This document shows positions 15,980-24,454 of a stretch of DNA of 64,000 nt, piece by piece. Under the pieces are notes generated by a model. That model saw nothing but the letters and a program-made list of their open reading frames with translations. It did not search any database and was not told where the DNA came from. The DNA is from WTFY01 sp964614915. GTDB taxonomy: Bacteria; Pseudomonadota; Gammaproteobacteria; UBA4575. Made by a program: the position numbers and the translations under genes. The stretch lies in NCBI GenBank assembly GCA_964614915.1, contig CAZTNC010000020.1:41648-105647 (forward strand), in the 5' to 3' direction. Positions within the stretch are counted from its first letter, which is position 1. Each line of letters starts with the position of its first letter.

Positions 15980-18502
15980 CTAGAACGTGTACTGCGTCCG
16001 GACATACCAGGAACCACCCTCATAATTGGGTGCTGCCCGGCGCGGATACGGCAATCCATTGGCGTATCTATTCGCGTACCGGTCGGGGTCGATCCGGTCA
16101 ACATACTCGTCGAAGATATTTGAACCGCCGGCCACGAACTTCAAAGAGTCGCTGAACTGATAGCCAAGCTCGGCGTCGACGAATACGACCGGGTCAATCT
16201 TGGACGATGTCCCTTGCGTGATATCCCCCCTGTCCACATCGTAATGTTTTCCGAAGTAGTTGGCCTTGACCAGCAAATCCCAGTTCCCGAACGCCGTGTC
16301 AATCCCGGCCACAAATCGATGCCGCGGATAGCTGCGCTCAATTCTCTCCACCTGGGCGTCACTGACGAGCGTGTGACCGTTGATCTGATCCTGTCCTTCA
16401 ACGCGGAACTCATTGTAGTTGTAGGCGAACGTTACATTCGACTGCACGCTGGCATTCCAATGAATGTCTTTCGTCAGGACCAGATCAAGCCCCTGCGAAC
16501 GCACGTCCAGGACGTTCGTGAAAAACGACACAGCCGAGTAGCTCGTGGCAGCAGCGATATTCTGGGTCACGTTTCCGTTCGCATCGGTGAACACTCCGGT
16601 CGGTGGCGTGACCTTGTAAATCCGGTCGTCCACCTCAATACGGTAGAGGTCGAGCGTCACGTTACCGAACATGCCCAGGTCCATGCTCGCTCCAACCGTG
16701 AAATTTACCGATTCTTCCTCCTTGAGAGAACCGCCGCCGTTTGCCACTGCCGCTTCACTGTCTGGCCTGGCGGTCCCGAGAATGCAGTCCCCTGTGAAAC
16801 CACCGCCGGCCTCCGGACAGTCAAATGTGGTCGTCTCTCTCTGGAAGTTCGATTGGCCGGGCGTCGGAGCATGAAAGCCGGTAGACAAGGAACCACGTAT
16901 CAACACAGCATCCGAGACATCGAAACGGGCAGCGACCTTTCCGACCAGGACGTTGCCAAAATCCGAATAGTCCTCGTACCGAACCGCGTACTGTAGTAAC
17001 AACCGGTCGCCGGCATCCTGCTCCAGCTCCGTGTACAGCGCGGTGTTGTCCCTCGACCAGCTACCTGAGTCTTCCGGTCGAAATCCTTGCATCCCAGCCG
17101 GAGAGGTACCAAAACTGCCCTGATACTCACCTTGGTACGAATCGGGTTCGCCCTGGCGCTGCCGCCAGGTCTCTTCCCGCCATTCTGCGCCAAAAGCAAG
17201 GTGTAGACTGTCGGTCAGCTGTTTCGTGAAATCCGCGTTGAGATTGATTTCTTCCTGCTCGTACGCACCGATGTAAAATGAGCGCTTCCCGATGTCGTTC
17301 GGCTCCGGGTCAATCGCGTAACTCACCGCGTTACGCAGATAGTGGTCCAGTTCGTTGTAACCGATCGCAGCGCTGACATCATATGAATAATCGCCGGGAA
17401 GGCGGCCTCGAACCCCTGCCACAGCGCTGTAGTCCTCCTGTTCTCCATCCAGCCAGGGCGTATACCCGGTTTGCAGTACAGATCCCGTGTACCCCCGCTC
17501 CGCAAGCCAGAGAGTGCGCGTGGGATGGTTGGGAGGGCGATAAAAGAAGCGGAACCGTCCTGCCGTATCCGCATAGTTACCGAACAAGTACGCTTCGCTA
17601 TTCTCCGATATATCGTAACCGCTGTTAATGAACAGCAACAGGTTGTCGGTTTCAGGTCGACCCCAGCTCTGTGCCAAACCATCGTTGAACGGCGAATCGG
17701 CTCCAACACCCATCACCCCCTGATCAATCAGCGCCTGCGCATCCGGACGCTGGAATCCGCGAGACAGGCCATCGTTGTCCGTGTAATCAATGCTGAGATT
17801 TGCAAAACCCCTGGTGCCTAGCGGTAGACCCACGTTGCTTTCCAGCCTGGCGCTGCTTTCACCTTCGTAGAACTTCCCGTACTGGAGCCGGGTCACTCCA
17901 CCGTGGGAGGCATCTTTCAGTCGGAAGTTGATGACACCCGCAATAGCGTCAGCCCCATATTGTGCCGCGGCACCGTCGCGAAGGACCTCAATGCTCTCGG
18001 CAGCGATCGGTGGAATCATTCCGAGGTTCGGCCCCTGGGCTCCCGTTCCCGCAGCTGGAGCAAACTCCGCAATGACTGAGGAGCGGTGCCTGCGTTTCCC
18101 ATTGACGAGCAATAGAATCTGGTCTTGCGCCATGCCGCGCATAGACACTGGCCTGGAAAAGCTGTCCGAATCGCCGGTTGCGGTAGTCGCATTAAACGAC
18201 GGAACCGCTTTCAGCAGATTGTCGGTTGCATCTGCAGTGTTGCCGAGCCTCCTGAACTCCTCACCGGAAATGACATCTACCGGAACGGGGGAATCCCCTA
18301 CGGAGCGCGGTTGCTGATTCCGGGATCCGATGACGACGATTTCTTCAAGCTGCGTCGCTCCATTTTCCTGAGCGATCGCGCCGGGTAAGAAAAACGTTAC
18401 CGCAAGAATACCTGCCAAGACCGTGCGGTGAACGAAAAACCCAAATGGAATCTCCCACCCCCGGACAACAAAGCTCTTTTCTATTTTCATAGTTTGCACC
18501 AT
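15980..18502 (-). CDS. TonB-dependent outer-membrane receptor
   Basis: About 840 residues. A signal peptide (RTVLAGILAVTFFLPGAIAQ) is followed by a TonB box (LEEIVVIGSR), a plug domain (ISGEEFRRLGN, VNGKRRHRSSV, IEVLRDGAAAQYGADAIAGVINF) and a 22-strand-type barrel with a final GSWYVRTQYTF ending in Phe. Substrate is not evident; the RDGAAAQYGADAIAGVI plug and long TDANGNVTQN loop are common in large receptor groups that are not plain siderophore receptors. Two Cys in CPEAGGGFTGDC may make an extracellular disulfide. I start at ATG 18500-18502; alternatives are 18488-18490 and 18571. It points toward tonB, with which it likely works. Confidence 0.88.
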   Translation of the reverse strand: MVQTMKIEKSFVVRGWEIPFGFFVHRTVLAGILAVTFFLPGAIAQENGATQLEEIVVIGSRNQQPRSVGDSPVPVDVISGEEFRRLGNTADATDNLLKAVPSFNATTATGDSDSFSRPVSMRGMAQDQILLLVNGKRRHRSSVIAEFAPAAGTGAQGPNLGMIPPIAAESIEVLRDGAAAQYGADAIAGVINFRLKDASHGGVTRLQYGKFYEGESSARLESNVGLPLGTRGFANLSIDYTDNDGLSRGFQRPDAQALIDQGVMGVGADSPFNDGLAQSWGRPETDNLLLFINSGYDISENSEAYLFGNYADTAGRFRFFYRPPNHPTRTLWLAERGYTGSVLQTGYTPWLDGEQEDYSAVAGVRGRLPGDYSYDVSAAIGYNELDHYLRNAVSYAIDPEPNDIGKRSFYIGAYEQEEINLNADFTKQLTDSLHLAFGAEWREETWRQRQGEPDSYQGEYQGSFGTSPAGMQGFRPEDSGSWSRDNTALYTELEQDAGDRLLLQYAVRYEDYSDFGNVLVGKVAARFDVSDAVLIRGSLSTGFHAPTPGQSNFQRETTTFDCPEAGGGFTGDCILGTARPDSEAAVANGGGSLKEEESVNFTVGASMDLGMFGNVTLDLYRIEVDDRIYKVTPPTGVFTDANGNVTQNIAAATSYSAVSFFTNVLDVRSQGLDLVLTKDIHWNASVQSNVTFAYNYNEFRVEGQDQINGHTLVSDAQVERIERSYPRHRFVAGIDTAFGNWDLLVKANYFGKHYDVDRGDITQGTSSKIDPVVFVDAELGYQFSDSLKFVAGGSNIFDEYVDRIDPDRYANRYANGLPYPRRAAPNYEGGSWYVRTQYTF

Positions 18503-18637
18503 TATTATGTTCTCAACTTGTAGATGGGATACCTGCACTTTTCTGGATAGGCAAGACATCTGAGAAAGCATCGCCTCCCGCCACGTGCTTTCTTGTCCAG
18601 CCCAAGAGTCAGGCTATTTCAGGCTTAATCAGATAAT

Positions 18638-19048
18638 ATGCTGGAATCCTTGCTCGAATTCAAATTTATATTTGTCGGCCTGGCCTGGGGTTCCCTGACG
18701 CTGTTTGTTGTCAGTCTTGCGGTCATTCCCTGGCTGGTGACGCAAATTCCTGCCGATTACTTCCATGAAGAGTATCGCAGGTCAAGGACTTCCGGCGAGA
18801 GGTCTGTACCTATCCAATTGCTCCTTGGGTTAAAGAACCTGTTCGGCTTTCTCTTGATCCTGCTGGGGCTGGTGATGCTGGTCCTGCCAGGGCAAGGGAT
18901 ACTCACCATTGTCATCGGCCTGTTCCTGATGAATTTCCCGGGAAAATACAAACTCGAGCGCGCGCTGGTCTCCAGGCCGAAGGTGCTGAATTCGCTCAAC
19001 TGGATCCGGGCCAAGGCACAGAAACCCCCCCTCGTCGTGGCACCCTGA
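18638..19048 (+). CDS. PGPGW-family small membrane protein
   Basis: A 136-residue inner-membrane protein with an N-terminal helix (residues about 10-35) and a central hydrophobic pair of segments around LLILLGLVMLVLPGQGILTIVIG. The LPGQGILTIVIGLFLMNFPGK stretch corresponds to the PGPGW motif of this uncharacterised family. The C-terminal RPKVLNSLNWIRAKAQKPPL is basic and probably cytoplasmic. No ribosome site stands out before the ATG. Function unknown; same direction as the HIT gene 52 bases downstream. Confidence 0.7.
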   Translation: MLESLLEFKFIFVGLAWGSLTLFVVSLAVIPWLVTQIPADYFHEEYRRSRTSGERSVPIQLLLGLKNLFGFLLILLGLVMLVLPGQGILTIVIGLFLMNFPGKYKLERALVSRPKVLNSLNWIRAKAQKPPLVVAP

Positions 19049-19100
19049 ACCGGTACCGGGGGTCATTACGGACCCCCGGCTTATCTGCTAAAGTCATGCC

Positions 19101-19442
19101 ATGAGCGAGACGATCTTTTCCAAAATCATCCGCAAGGAGATTCCTGCAGACATTGTCTATGAGGATGACCTGTGCCTGGCCTTCAGGGATGTCAACCCGC
19201 AGGCGCCCACCCATATTCTCATCATCCCAAAAAAACCGATTCCCAAGCTTGCCGAAGCCACGGACGAGGATCAGGCCCTGCTCGGACACCTGCTCCTGAA
19301 GACAAGGGAAATTGCCGCCAGCCTGGAACTCGGCGATGCCTACCGGGTTGCCATCAACAACGGGGAACAGGCAGGCCAGACGGTATTCCACCTGCACCTT
19401 CACCTGCTGGCCGGTCGGCCATTCAGCTGGCCTCCGGGCTAG
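19101..19442 (+). CDS. hinT: HIT-family purine nucleotide hydrolase
   Basis: A 113-residue histidine-triad protein, normal HinT length. The signature HLHLHLL (HxHxH) is at about residues 97-103, and the N-terminal IFSKIIRKEIPADIVYEDD matches HinT. Such enzymes hydrolyse adenosine phosphoramidates and lysyl-AMP. Ends 3 bases from the stop of the convergent PPK2 gene. Confidence 0.93.
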   Translation: MSETIFSKIIRKEIPADIVYEDDLCLAFRDVNPQAPTHILIIPKKPIPKLAEATDEDQALLGHLLLKTREIAASLELGDAYRVAINNGEQAGQTVFHLHLHLLAGRPFSWPPG

Positions 19443-19445
19443 AAA

Positions 19446-20336
19446 TCAATCAGCCAGCAATTGCTTGCGTGCATGGGCAAGGTGCTGGTGTGCGTCGGCA
19501 TCCGGCTTGGGGTATCTCAACTCGAGACTCTGCAGCGACTCCTTGATGATGTTGGCGACGCTGTAATGCATGAAAGGCTTATTGTCGGCAGGAATCGTGT
19601 ACCACGGTGCCCAGGATCTGGACGTCATACGGATCATGTGCTCGTAAGCCGCCATGTAGTCATCCCAGTATTCCCGTTCATGCAAATCCGAAGGCGACCA
19701 TTTCCAGTGTTTTTCCTTTTTCTTGATCCTGCGTAGAAACCTTCTCTTTTGCTCTTCCTGAGACACGTTCAGCCAGAATTTCAGAATCACGGTACCGTTC
19801 CTAGCTAGATGCTGCTCCACATCGCAGATCGACTCATACCGCTCCTGCCATATGGTTTTCAGGCTGGTATGACGTGGTAGATTCTGGCTGGCAAGCATTT
19901 CCGGGTGAACGCGGACTACCAAGACCTCCTCGTAATAGCTGCGGTTGAAAATTCCAATACGCCCTTTTTCCGGCATGCACGCGTACGTGCGCCACAGAAA
20001 ATCATGGGCAAGTTCCCTGTCCGAGGGTTGTTTGAATGAGTACACCTTGCAGCCTGCCGGGTTGATGCCGGTCATGACGGCGCGAATGGTGGAATCCTTG
20101 CCCGCGGCATCCATGGCCTGGAAAATCAAAAGCACGGCATTTGCGCCGCTGGCGTACAGCACAGACTGCAGGGCCTGCAACTCCTTGATAGTCTTGTTCA
20201 GCTCCCTCTTATAGTCCTTGGGGCTCTGTACGTCCGAAGGCGGGGCGGTCGGGGCCAGGGCCACGGCAAAGCTTCCATCCACAGCAGCCAGGTACGGGGA
20301 GTCGATTGCATGAAATAGTTCATTGCTGTTGCTCAA
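19446..20336 (-). CDS. ppk2: Polyphosphate kinase 2 family nucleotide phosphotransferase
   Basis: A 296-residue single-domain PPK2. Walker A is FQAMDAAGKDSTIRAV, the Walker B segment is GRIGIFNRSYYEEVLV, and the lid region has FWLNVSQEEQKRRFLRR. These enzymes move phosphate between polyphosphate and nucleotides; the short one-domain form fits class I or III rather than the fused class II. The start is TTG at 20334-20336, strongly supported by AGGAGG 8 bases before it; no in-frame ATG lies upstream of the Walker A region. Its ribosome site overlaps the stop of the AI-2E-type gene, so the two are translationally coupled. Confidence 0.9.
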   Translation of the reverse strand: MSNSNELFHAIDSPYLAAVDGSFAVALAPTAPPSDVQSPKDYKRELNKTIKELQALQSVLYASGANAVLLIFQAMDAAGKDSTIRAVMTGINPAGCKVYSFKQPSDRELAHDFLWRTYACMPEKGRIGIFNRSYYEEVLVVRVHPEMLASQNLPRHTSLKTIWQERYESICDVEQHLARNGTVILKFWLNVSQEEQKRRFLRRIKKKEKHWKWSPSDLHEREYWDDYMAAYEHMIRMTSRSWAPWYTIPADNKPFMHYSVANIIKESLQSLELRYPKPDADAHQHLAHARKQLLAD

Positions 20337-20349
20337 GAAAGAATCCTCC

Positions 20350-21387
20350 TCATTTTTGAAACTCTACGTTGCTGCCAAGCAGCACGGCAATCCAGCGTGT
20401 CCGCGGCCCGCTTTCCAGGGCGAGCTTCGCCGTCACTGTCAAGGGCACAGACAAGAACATGCCGACCGGCCCGAACACCCAGCCCCAGAAGACCAGAGAC
20501 AAGAACACGACCAGGGTGGACAGGCCGACCTGTCGCCCCATCAGCTTGGGCTCGATGACATTGCTGATCAGGACATTGATGACCACGTAGACTGCAGCAG
20601 ACAACATGGCTGCCCCCGTGCCCAGCTGGATGAGTGCCAGCAGGATGGCAGGCACGGCAGCAATGACAGAGCCGATAGTCGGGATGTAGTTGAACAAGAA
20701 TGCGATGACCCCCCAAAGCAGCGGGTAATCCACACCGATCAGGGCCAGTGCAGTCGCAACTGCAGCACCCGTGAACACACTTGTAAGTGTCTTGATGGCC
20801 AGGTAGCGATTGACATTGTTCGCAATCTCCGAGAACACACGCAGTGACTTGTCCGCATCCGGCAGGCCCGCCTGCAGCTTGCTGGGCATGGAAGAGGCCT
20901 CGAACAGGATGAACACCACGGTCAGGATGATGAGAAACATGTTTCCGAAAACGGACCCCAGGCCATTCAATATATCGGCTACCAACTGCATGGCAGCACC
21001 CGGGTTCAGGTAACCGGTCACCGTGTCCATGGACAGATGACGGCCGTGCTGGCTCAACCAGGTGTTGAACTGCGCGATCTGCCCGGAAAGACGCTCCTGG
21101 TAGTGGGGCAGGTCTTGTGAAAAACTCTTGACCGAGGTCCCGATCAGAACCGACAGCAGTACGGCAATCGTGATGATGGCACCCAGCACGGTAAGCATGG
21201 CCAGCCAGCGCGGCACGCGGTTTTTTTCCAGCCACAGCAGTATCGGTGCGCTGATGATCGCGATGAATACGGACAGCAGGAAGGGGACGACCACGGCCTC
21301 GGCAGCCCGTATGCCGGCGACAACCACTACAAATGCCGCCAGGGTGATCAGGGTCGGCAAGCCGACCGGTCTGGACGAAGATTCCAT
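20350..21387 (-). CDS. AI-2E family (TqsA/YdiK/PerM-type) membrane transporter
   Basis: A 345-residue membrane protein with about eight helices: an N-terminal pair at residues 10-60, a third at 65-85 and a C-terminal set from 150 to 330. The family features are the soluble central region with DLPHYQERLSGQI, the GVDYPLLWGVIAFLFNYIPTIGS motif and the VFWGWVFGPVGMFLSVPL motif near the end. Members export signals or Na+/osmolytes; the name AI-2 exporter should not be taken literally. First gene of a pair with ppk2, 13 bases apart. Confidence 0.88.
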   Translation of the reverse strand: MESSSRPVGLPTLITLAAFVVVVAGIRAAEAVVVPFLLSVFIAIISAPILLWLEKNRVPRWLAMLTVLGAIITIAVLLSVLIGTSVKSFSQDLPHYQERLSGQIAQFNTWLSQHGRHLSMDTVTGYLNPGAAMQLVADILNGLGSVFGNMFLIILTVVFILFEASSMPSKLQAGLPDADKSLRVFSEIANNVNRYLAIKTLTSVFTGAAVATALALIGVDYPLLWGVIAFLFNYIPTIGSVIAAVPAILLALIQLGTGAAMLSAAVYVVINVLISNVIEPKLMGRQVGLSTLVVFLSLVFWGWVFGPVGMFLSVPLTVTAKLALESGPRTRWIAVLLGSNVEFQK

Positions 21388-21557
21388 GTCAGGAAAAAAC
21401 CAGGGGCCTCCCGGACGCGCCCCGGATTGTTGTCAAACTTCTATTTGCCGGCATCAGCAGATTCATCCGCGGAATCAGGGTTTGTCATAAGATACACCGG
21501 AAGCCTTAGAATCCATATGCAACTGTGCCTGCACCCGGGACTACAATGTACTTGGTA

Positions 21558-21580
21558 ATTGTAAGGTTTTTTCTTACAAT
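21558..21580. repeat. Inverted repeat ATTGTAAG-GTTTTTT-CTTACAAT
   Basis: A perfect 8-base inverted repeat with a 7-base T-rich spacer, about 135 bases upstream of the lipoprotein start. It could be an operator or an RNA hairpin in the leader of the lipoprotein mRNA. Confidence 0.5.
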
Positions 21581-21604
21581 ACCGTGGTTCGCGCTGGCGC
21601 AGCA

Positions 21605-21623
21605 GGAATGCTGGAGGCATTCC
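21605..21623. repeat. Inverted repeat GGAATGC-TGGAG-GCATTCC
   Basis: A perfect 7-base inverted repeat with a 5-base spacer that includes GGAG. If transcribed it would be a stable stem-loop in the leader of the lipoprotein mRNA. Confidence 0.4.
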
Positions 21624-21712
21624 AAGTCGTGGACTGGGAGATGCGATGTGCTGAGGCATACGTCAATTTGCGAATCACACTAACTCATTTTAAATTATTC
21701 GGAGTCAAGAAT

Positions 21713-21949
21713 ATGCTAGCCAAGAAACTTCTTTATTCTGCAGCCTTTGCTTTAGCGATCGGCGTCACCGCAGGGTGTCAGTCTTCACCGACCGCTGAGG
21801 AACTCGCAGAGGTGCGTGCCATGGCTGAAGAGGCACTACACACTGCCAAGTCTGCAGCACAAGATGCAGCCGCGGCCAAGGCCTGCTGTGAGGCAAACAC
21901 TGAGCGCATGGATCGCATGTTTCATGACTCCATGATGAAGTCGAAATAG
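21713..21949 (+). CDS. Braun-type (Lpp/OprI-like) alanine-zipper lipoprotein
   Basis: A 78-residue lipoprotein. The signal MLAKKLLYSAAFALAIGVTAGC ends in a lipobox (TAG-C at about residue 22). The mature part is a short Ala-rich heptad helix (AEELAEVRAMAEEALHTAKSA) that could form a trimeric coiled coil, and it contains an extra CC pair. The last residues are MMKSK: a C-terminal Lys is the residue that Lpp uses to bond covalently to peptidoglycan. GGAG lies 8 bases before the ATG and a strong terminator follows, as for a highly expressed single gene. An L,D-transpeptidase, the kind of enzyme that makes that bond, is encoded next door. Confidence 0.82.
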   Translation: MLAKKLLYSAAFALAIGVTAGCQSSPTAEELAEVRAMAEEALHTAKSAAQDAAAAKACCEANTERMDRMFHDSMMKSK

Positions 21950-21976
21950 GCTATCGCTTTATCGTGACTTACCGAG

Positions 21977-22008
21977 GAAGGGCCCGCAAGCGGGCCCTTC
22001 CTGCTTTT
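21977..22008 (+). terminator. Rho-independent terminator of the lipoprotein gene
   Basis: GAAGGGCCCGC and GCGGGCCCTTC form a perfect, GC-rich hairpin at 21977-22000 with a very short loop, followed by CTGCTTTT. It lies 28 bases after the lipoprotein stop. Confidence 0.88.
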
Positions 22009-22038
22009 CGCCTGTTCGATCTTCAACAATAACCTCTG

Positions 22039-22968
22039 TTACTGCGGCTGCATGAAGCCGACAACGGTGGGCAGTCCTGTCTTCCCCTTGGCCAACTGCT
22101 TGGCAAGACCCCAGTCCACTCGATAGCCGTTACCGGTATCTGCTGCACCTGTGATGGTGCGCACAAGCTGGGTCAGGTTCGAGCCCGGCTTGCTGGCCTC
22201 CTCTGTTCCGGGATGCATTTCCGCATACAGCCTGTTGCGGTGCCAGGCCACCTTGTAGGGTTGATTGACGATGGTCACCGGCGTATCTGGGGATATTCGG
22301 TAAAACAGGTCCTTGATGTCATCGGGGCGCAACCGTATGCAGCCGTGGGTCACCCGCATGCCAATCCCTCTCGGTTCGTTGGTGCCATGGATGACATAGC
22401 TGGGCAGGGCCATGTACAGCGCAAACTTGCCGAGCGGGTTATCGGGTCCGGGCGGGACAACACTCTCAAGCGGCTTGCCCTTTCGCTTGTATTCCTCGCG
22501 AATGGACTCCGGAGGATACCAGGTGGGATTTTTCTTTTTCCTGATAATCCGCGTAAGACCCACAGGAGTGTCCCAGCCTTGCCGACCGATACTGATCGGG
22601 TAGGTATGCACGTATTGCGGGGTGCCTGCAGGGCTTTTCGGGTAGTAGTACAAGCGCATCTCGGCAAGGTTGAGCACGATGCCCTCACGCTTGCTGTCCG
22701 GCAGGATGTACTGTGTTGGCACCACCACCTGCGTACCCTCACCCGGCAGCCAGGGATCCACCGTCGGGTTGGCAAGGATCATCTCTTCGTAGCCCACACC
22801 AAACTGTTTCGCGAGCTCGAGAAAAGTGTCATCGTGACGCGTACTGGTGATCGTCAGCTGCCCGATGATCGGGCTGGTGCCCGAAGGAAGTGGATAGCGC
22901 TCGGCGTGCGCGGGCAGCACAAGTGCAAGGAACAGGGTACTCAAGTAAACAAGTTTTTTCATGGGCAT
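22039..22968 (-). CDS. L,D-transpeptidase (ErfK/YbiS/YcfS/YnhG family)
   Basis: A 309-residue exported enzyme. A signal peptide (KKLVYLSTLFLALVLPAHA) is followed by a LysM-like region (TSTRHDDTFLELAKQFGVGYEEMILANP) and a YkuD catalytic domain with YVIHGTNEP and VTHGCIRLRPDDI, where the His and Cys are the active pair. In E. coli such enzymes attach Lpp to peptidoglycan or make 3-3 crosslinks. It is transcribed after bioA on the same strand (82-base gap) and its 3' end faces the lipoprotein gene's terminator. Confidence 0.92.
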   Translation of the reverse strand: MPMKKLVYLSTLFLALVLPAHAERYPLPSGTSPIIGQLTITSTRHDDTFLELAKQFGVGYEEMILANPTVDPWLPGEGTQVVVPTQYILPDSKREGIVLNLAEMRLYYYPKSPAGTPQYVHTYPISIGRQGWDTPVGLTRIIRKKKNPTWYPPESIREEYKRKGKPLESVVPPGPDNPLGKFALYMALPSYVIHGTNEPRGIGMRVTHGCIRLRPDDIKDLFYRISPDTPVTIVNQPYKVAWHRNRLYAEMHPGTEEASKPGSNLTQLVRTITGAADTGNGYRVDWGLAKQLAKGKTGLPTVVGFMQPQ

Positions 22969-23050
22969 TGTGTGCAGTACATGAGGTAATCTTTAGCGCG
23001 CATTGTACAGGGAACCGGCACGTATTAAAGGTTTGCAGGGCTCGCCTGCC

Positions 23051-24412
23051 CTACCCTTCGTCTCTCACGGCAAACTCGATACCGCGCTCGGCCACATCCA
23101 CCAACATCCGGATTTCTTCGGTCGTGATGACATAAGGCGGCATGAAGTACACCACATTGGCCAAAGGCCTGAGCAGGACTCCGTGTTGCAGGCCATACCG
23201 ATATACTTGCAGGCCACGTCTTTGCTGCCAGGGAAAAGGTTCGCGGGTCGCCTTGTCCTTGGCCAGCTCAATTGCCACGATCATGCCGCACTGGCGGACA
23301 TCCGCGACATTCGGGTGATCATTGAACCGTGCACACTGCTTGGCAAACTCCTGGATCAGTTTCCGGTTGGCGTCGATCACATTTTCTTCCTCGAAGATCT
23401 CCAGTGTGGCCAGTGCCGCGGCACACCCGAGCGCACTGCCCGTGTAGCTGTGGGAGTGCATGAATGCGTTCAGGTTTTCATACTCATCGTAGAAGGCCTC
23501 ATAGACCCTATCGGTGGTCAGCACCGCTGACATCGGGAGGTAGCCGCCGGTCAATGCCTTGGACAGGCACATGAAATCCGGCGCGATGCCGGCCTGCTCG
23601 CAGGCAAACATTGTGCCCGTGCGGCCGAATCCCACGGCAATCTCATCGGTAATCAGGTGCACATCGTACCGATCGCACGCTTCGCGCAGCAGGCTCAGAT
23701 ACTCCGGGGCATACATCCGCATCCCGCCGGCGCACTGAACGAGCGGCTCGACAATGACGGCGCACACTTCCTCGTGGTGTTTTTGAAGGACGGCCTCCAT
23801 GTGCGAAAACATGCGTCGTGCACAATCCTGTGCCGTCTCGCCGGGCTCGCTGTTAAAACTGTCCGGACTCGGCACGGTGATGGTATCGAGCAGCAGCGGC
23901 TGGTAGACCTCCTTGAACAGCGCAACATCGCCCATGGAAAGTGCACCCATGGTTTCGCCATGGTACGAGTTGCTGAGATTGACAAACCGGATCTTGCGCA
24001 CCTGGCCCCGGTTTCTCCAGTAGTGAAAGCTCATCTTGATGGCCACTTCGATGGCCGAAGACCCGTTGTCCGCGTAGAAACACCGGGTCAGTGGAGCCGG
24101 CGTGATTTTGACAAGCTGTTCGGACAGCTGGATGACGGGTTCGTGCGAGCAGCCGGCGAGCAGTACATGGTCCAGCTGCTCCAGTTGCCGGCGGACCGCC
24201 TGGCTGATTTTCTCGTTGCAATGCCCGAAGATATTCACCCACCACGAGCTGATGGCATCAAGGTAGTGGTTGCCGTCGAAGTCTTCCAGCCACACGCCCT
24301 TTGCCTTTTTGACCAGCAACACGGGCAGGGATTCGTGGTCCTTCATCTGCGTGCATGGATGCCATACCGTGGCAAGGTCCCGTTGCCCCAGCTTAGAAGT
24401 TTGTGTGGTCAT
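23051..24412 (-). CDS. bioA: Adenosylmethionine-8-amino-7-oxononanoate aminotransferase
   Basis: A 453-residue class III aminotransferase that makes 7,8-diaminopelargonate from KAPA in biotin synthesis, using SAM as amino donor. BioA-type features are WHPCTQMKDHE at the N terminus, SSWWVNIFGHCN and YHGETMGALSMG. The PLP lysine is in CLSKALTGG and the cofactor Asp in LITDEIAVGFGRTG. Other bio genes are absent from the window. Divergent from the class V aminotransferase gene with a 42-base gap. Confidence 0.95.
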   Translation of the reverse strand: MTTQTSKLGQRDLATVWHPCTQMKDHESLPVLLVKKAKGVWLEDFDGNHYLDAISSWWVNIFGHCNEKISQAVRRQLEQLDHVLLAGCSHEPVIQLSEQLVKITPAPLTRCFYADNGSSAIEVAIKMSFHYWRNRGQVRKIRFVNLSNSYHGETMGALSMGDVALFKEVYQPLLLDTITVPSPDSFNSEPGETAQDCARRMFSHMEAVLQKHHEEVCAVIVEPLVQCAGGMRMYAPEYLSLLREACDRYDVHLITDEIAVGFGRTGTMFACEQAGIAPDFMCLSKALTGGYLPMSAVLTTDRVYEAFYDEYENLNAFMHSHSYTGSALGCAAALATLEIFEEENVIDANRKLIQEFAKQCARFNDHPNVADVRQCGMIVAIELAKDKATREPFPWQQRRGLQVYRYGLQHGVLLRPLANVVYFMPPYVITTEEIRMLVDVAERGIEFAVRDEG

Positions 24413-24454
24413 GGTGGCTTTCAGCTTGCCTTCGGATTCGTGCTACTCTACTGC

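Larger units (their letters stand above)
21388..21712. other. Intergenic region upstream of the lipoprotein gene
   Basis: This 325-base divergent region lies between the AI-2E-type gene and the lipoprotein gene. It holds two inverted repeats, ATTGTAAG-N7-CTTACAAT at 21558-21580 and GGAATGC-N5-GCATTCC at 21605-21623, and an A+T-rich stretch (TTTTAAATTATTC) before the ribosome site GGAG at 21701-21704. No gene is supported. Confidence 0.6.

Noticed and set aside
21668..21696. TTGCGA-17-TAAATT as the lipoprotein promoter
   Set aside because: It would start transcription inside the ribosome site GGAG, so it is unlikely to be the main promoter.
22213..22989. A 258-codon plus-strand frame
   Set aside because: Antisense to the L,D-transpeptidase whose HxxxxHGC motif is intact.
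23657..24454. Long N-terminal extension of the class V aminotransferase frame
   Set aside because: The extra 266 codons are antisense to bioA and resemble no family; the family N terminus begins just after 24455.
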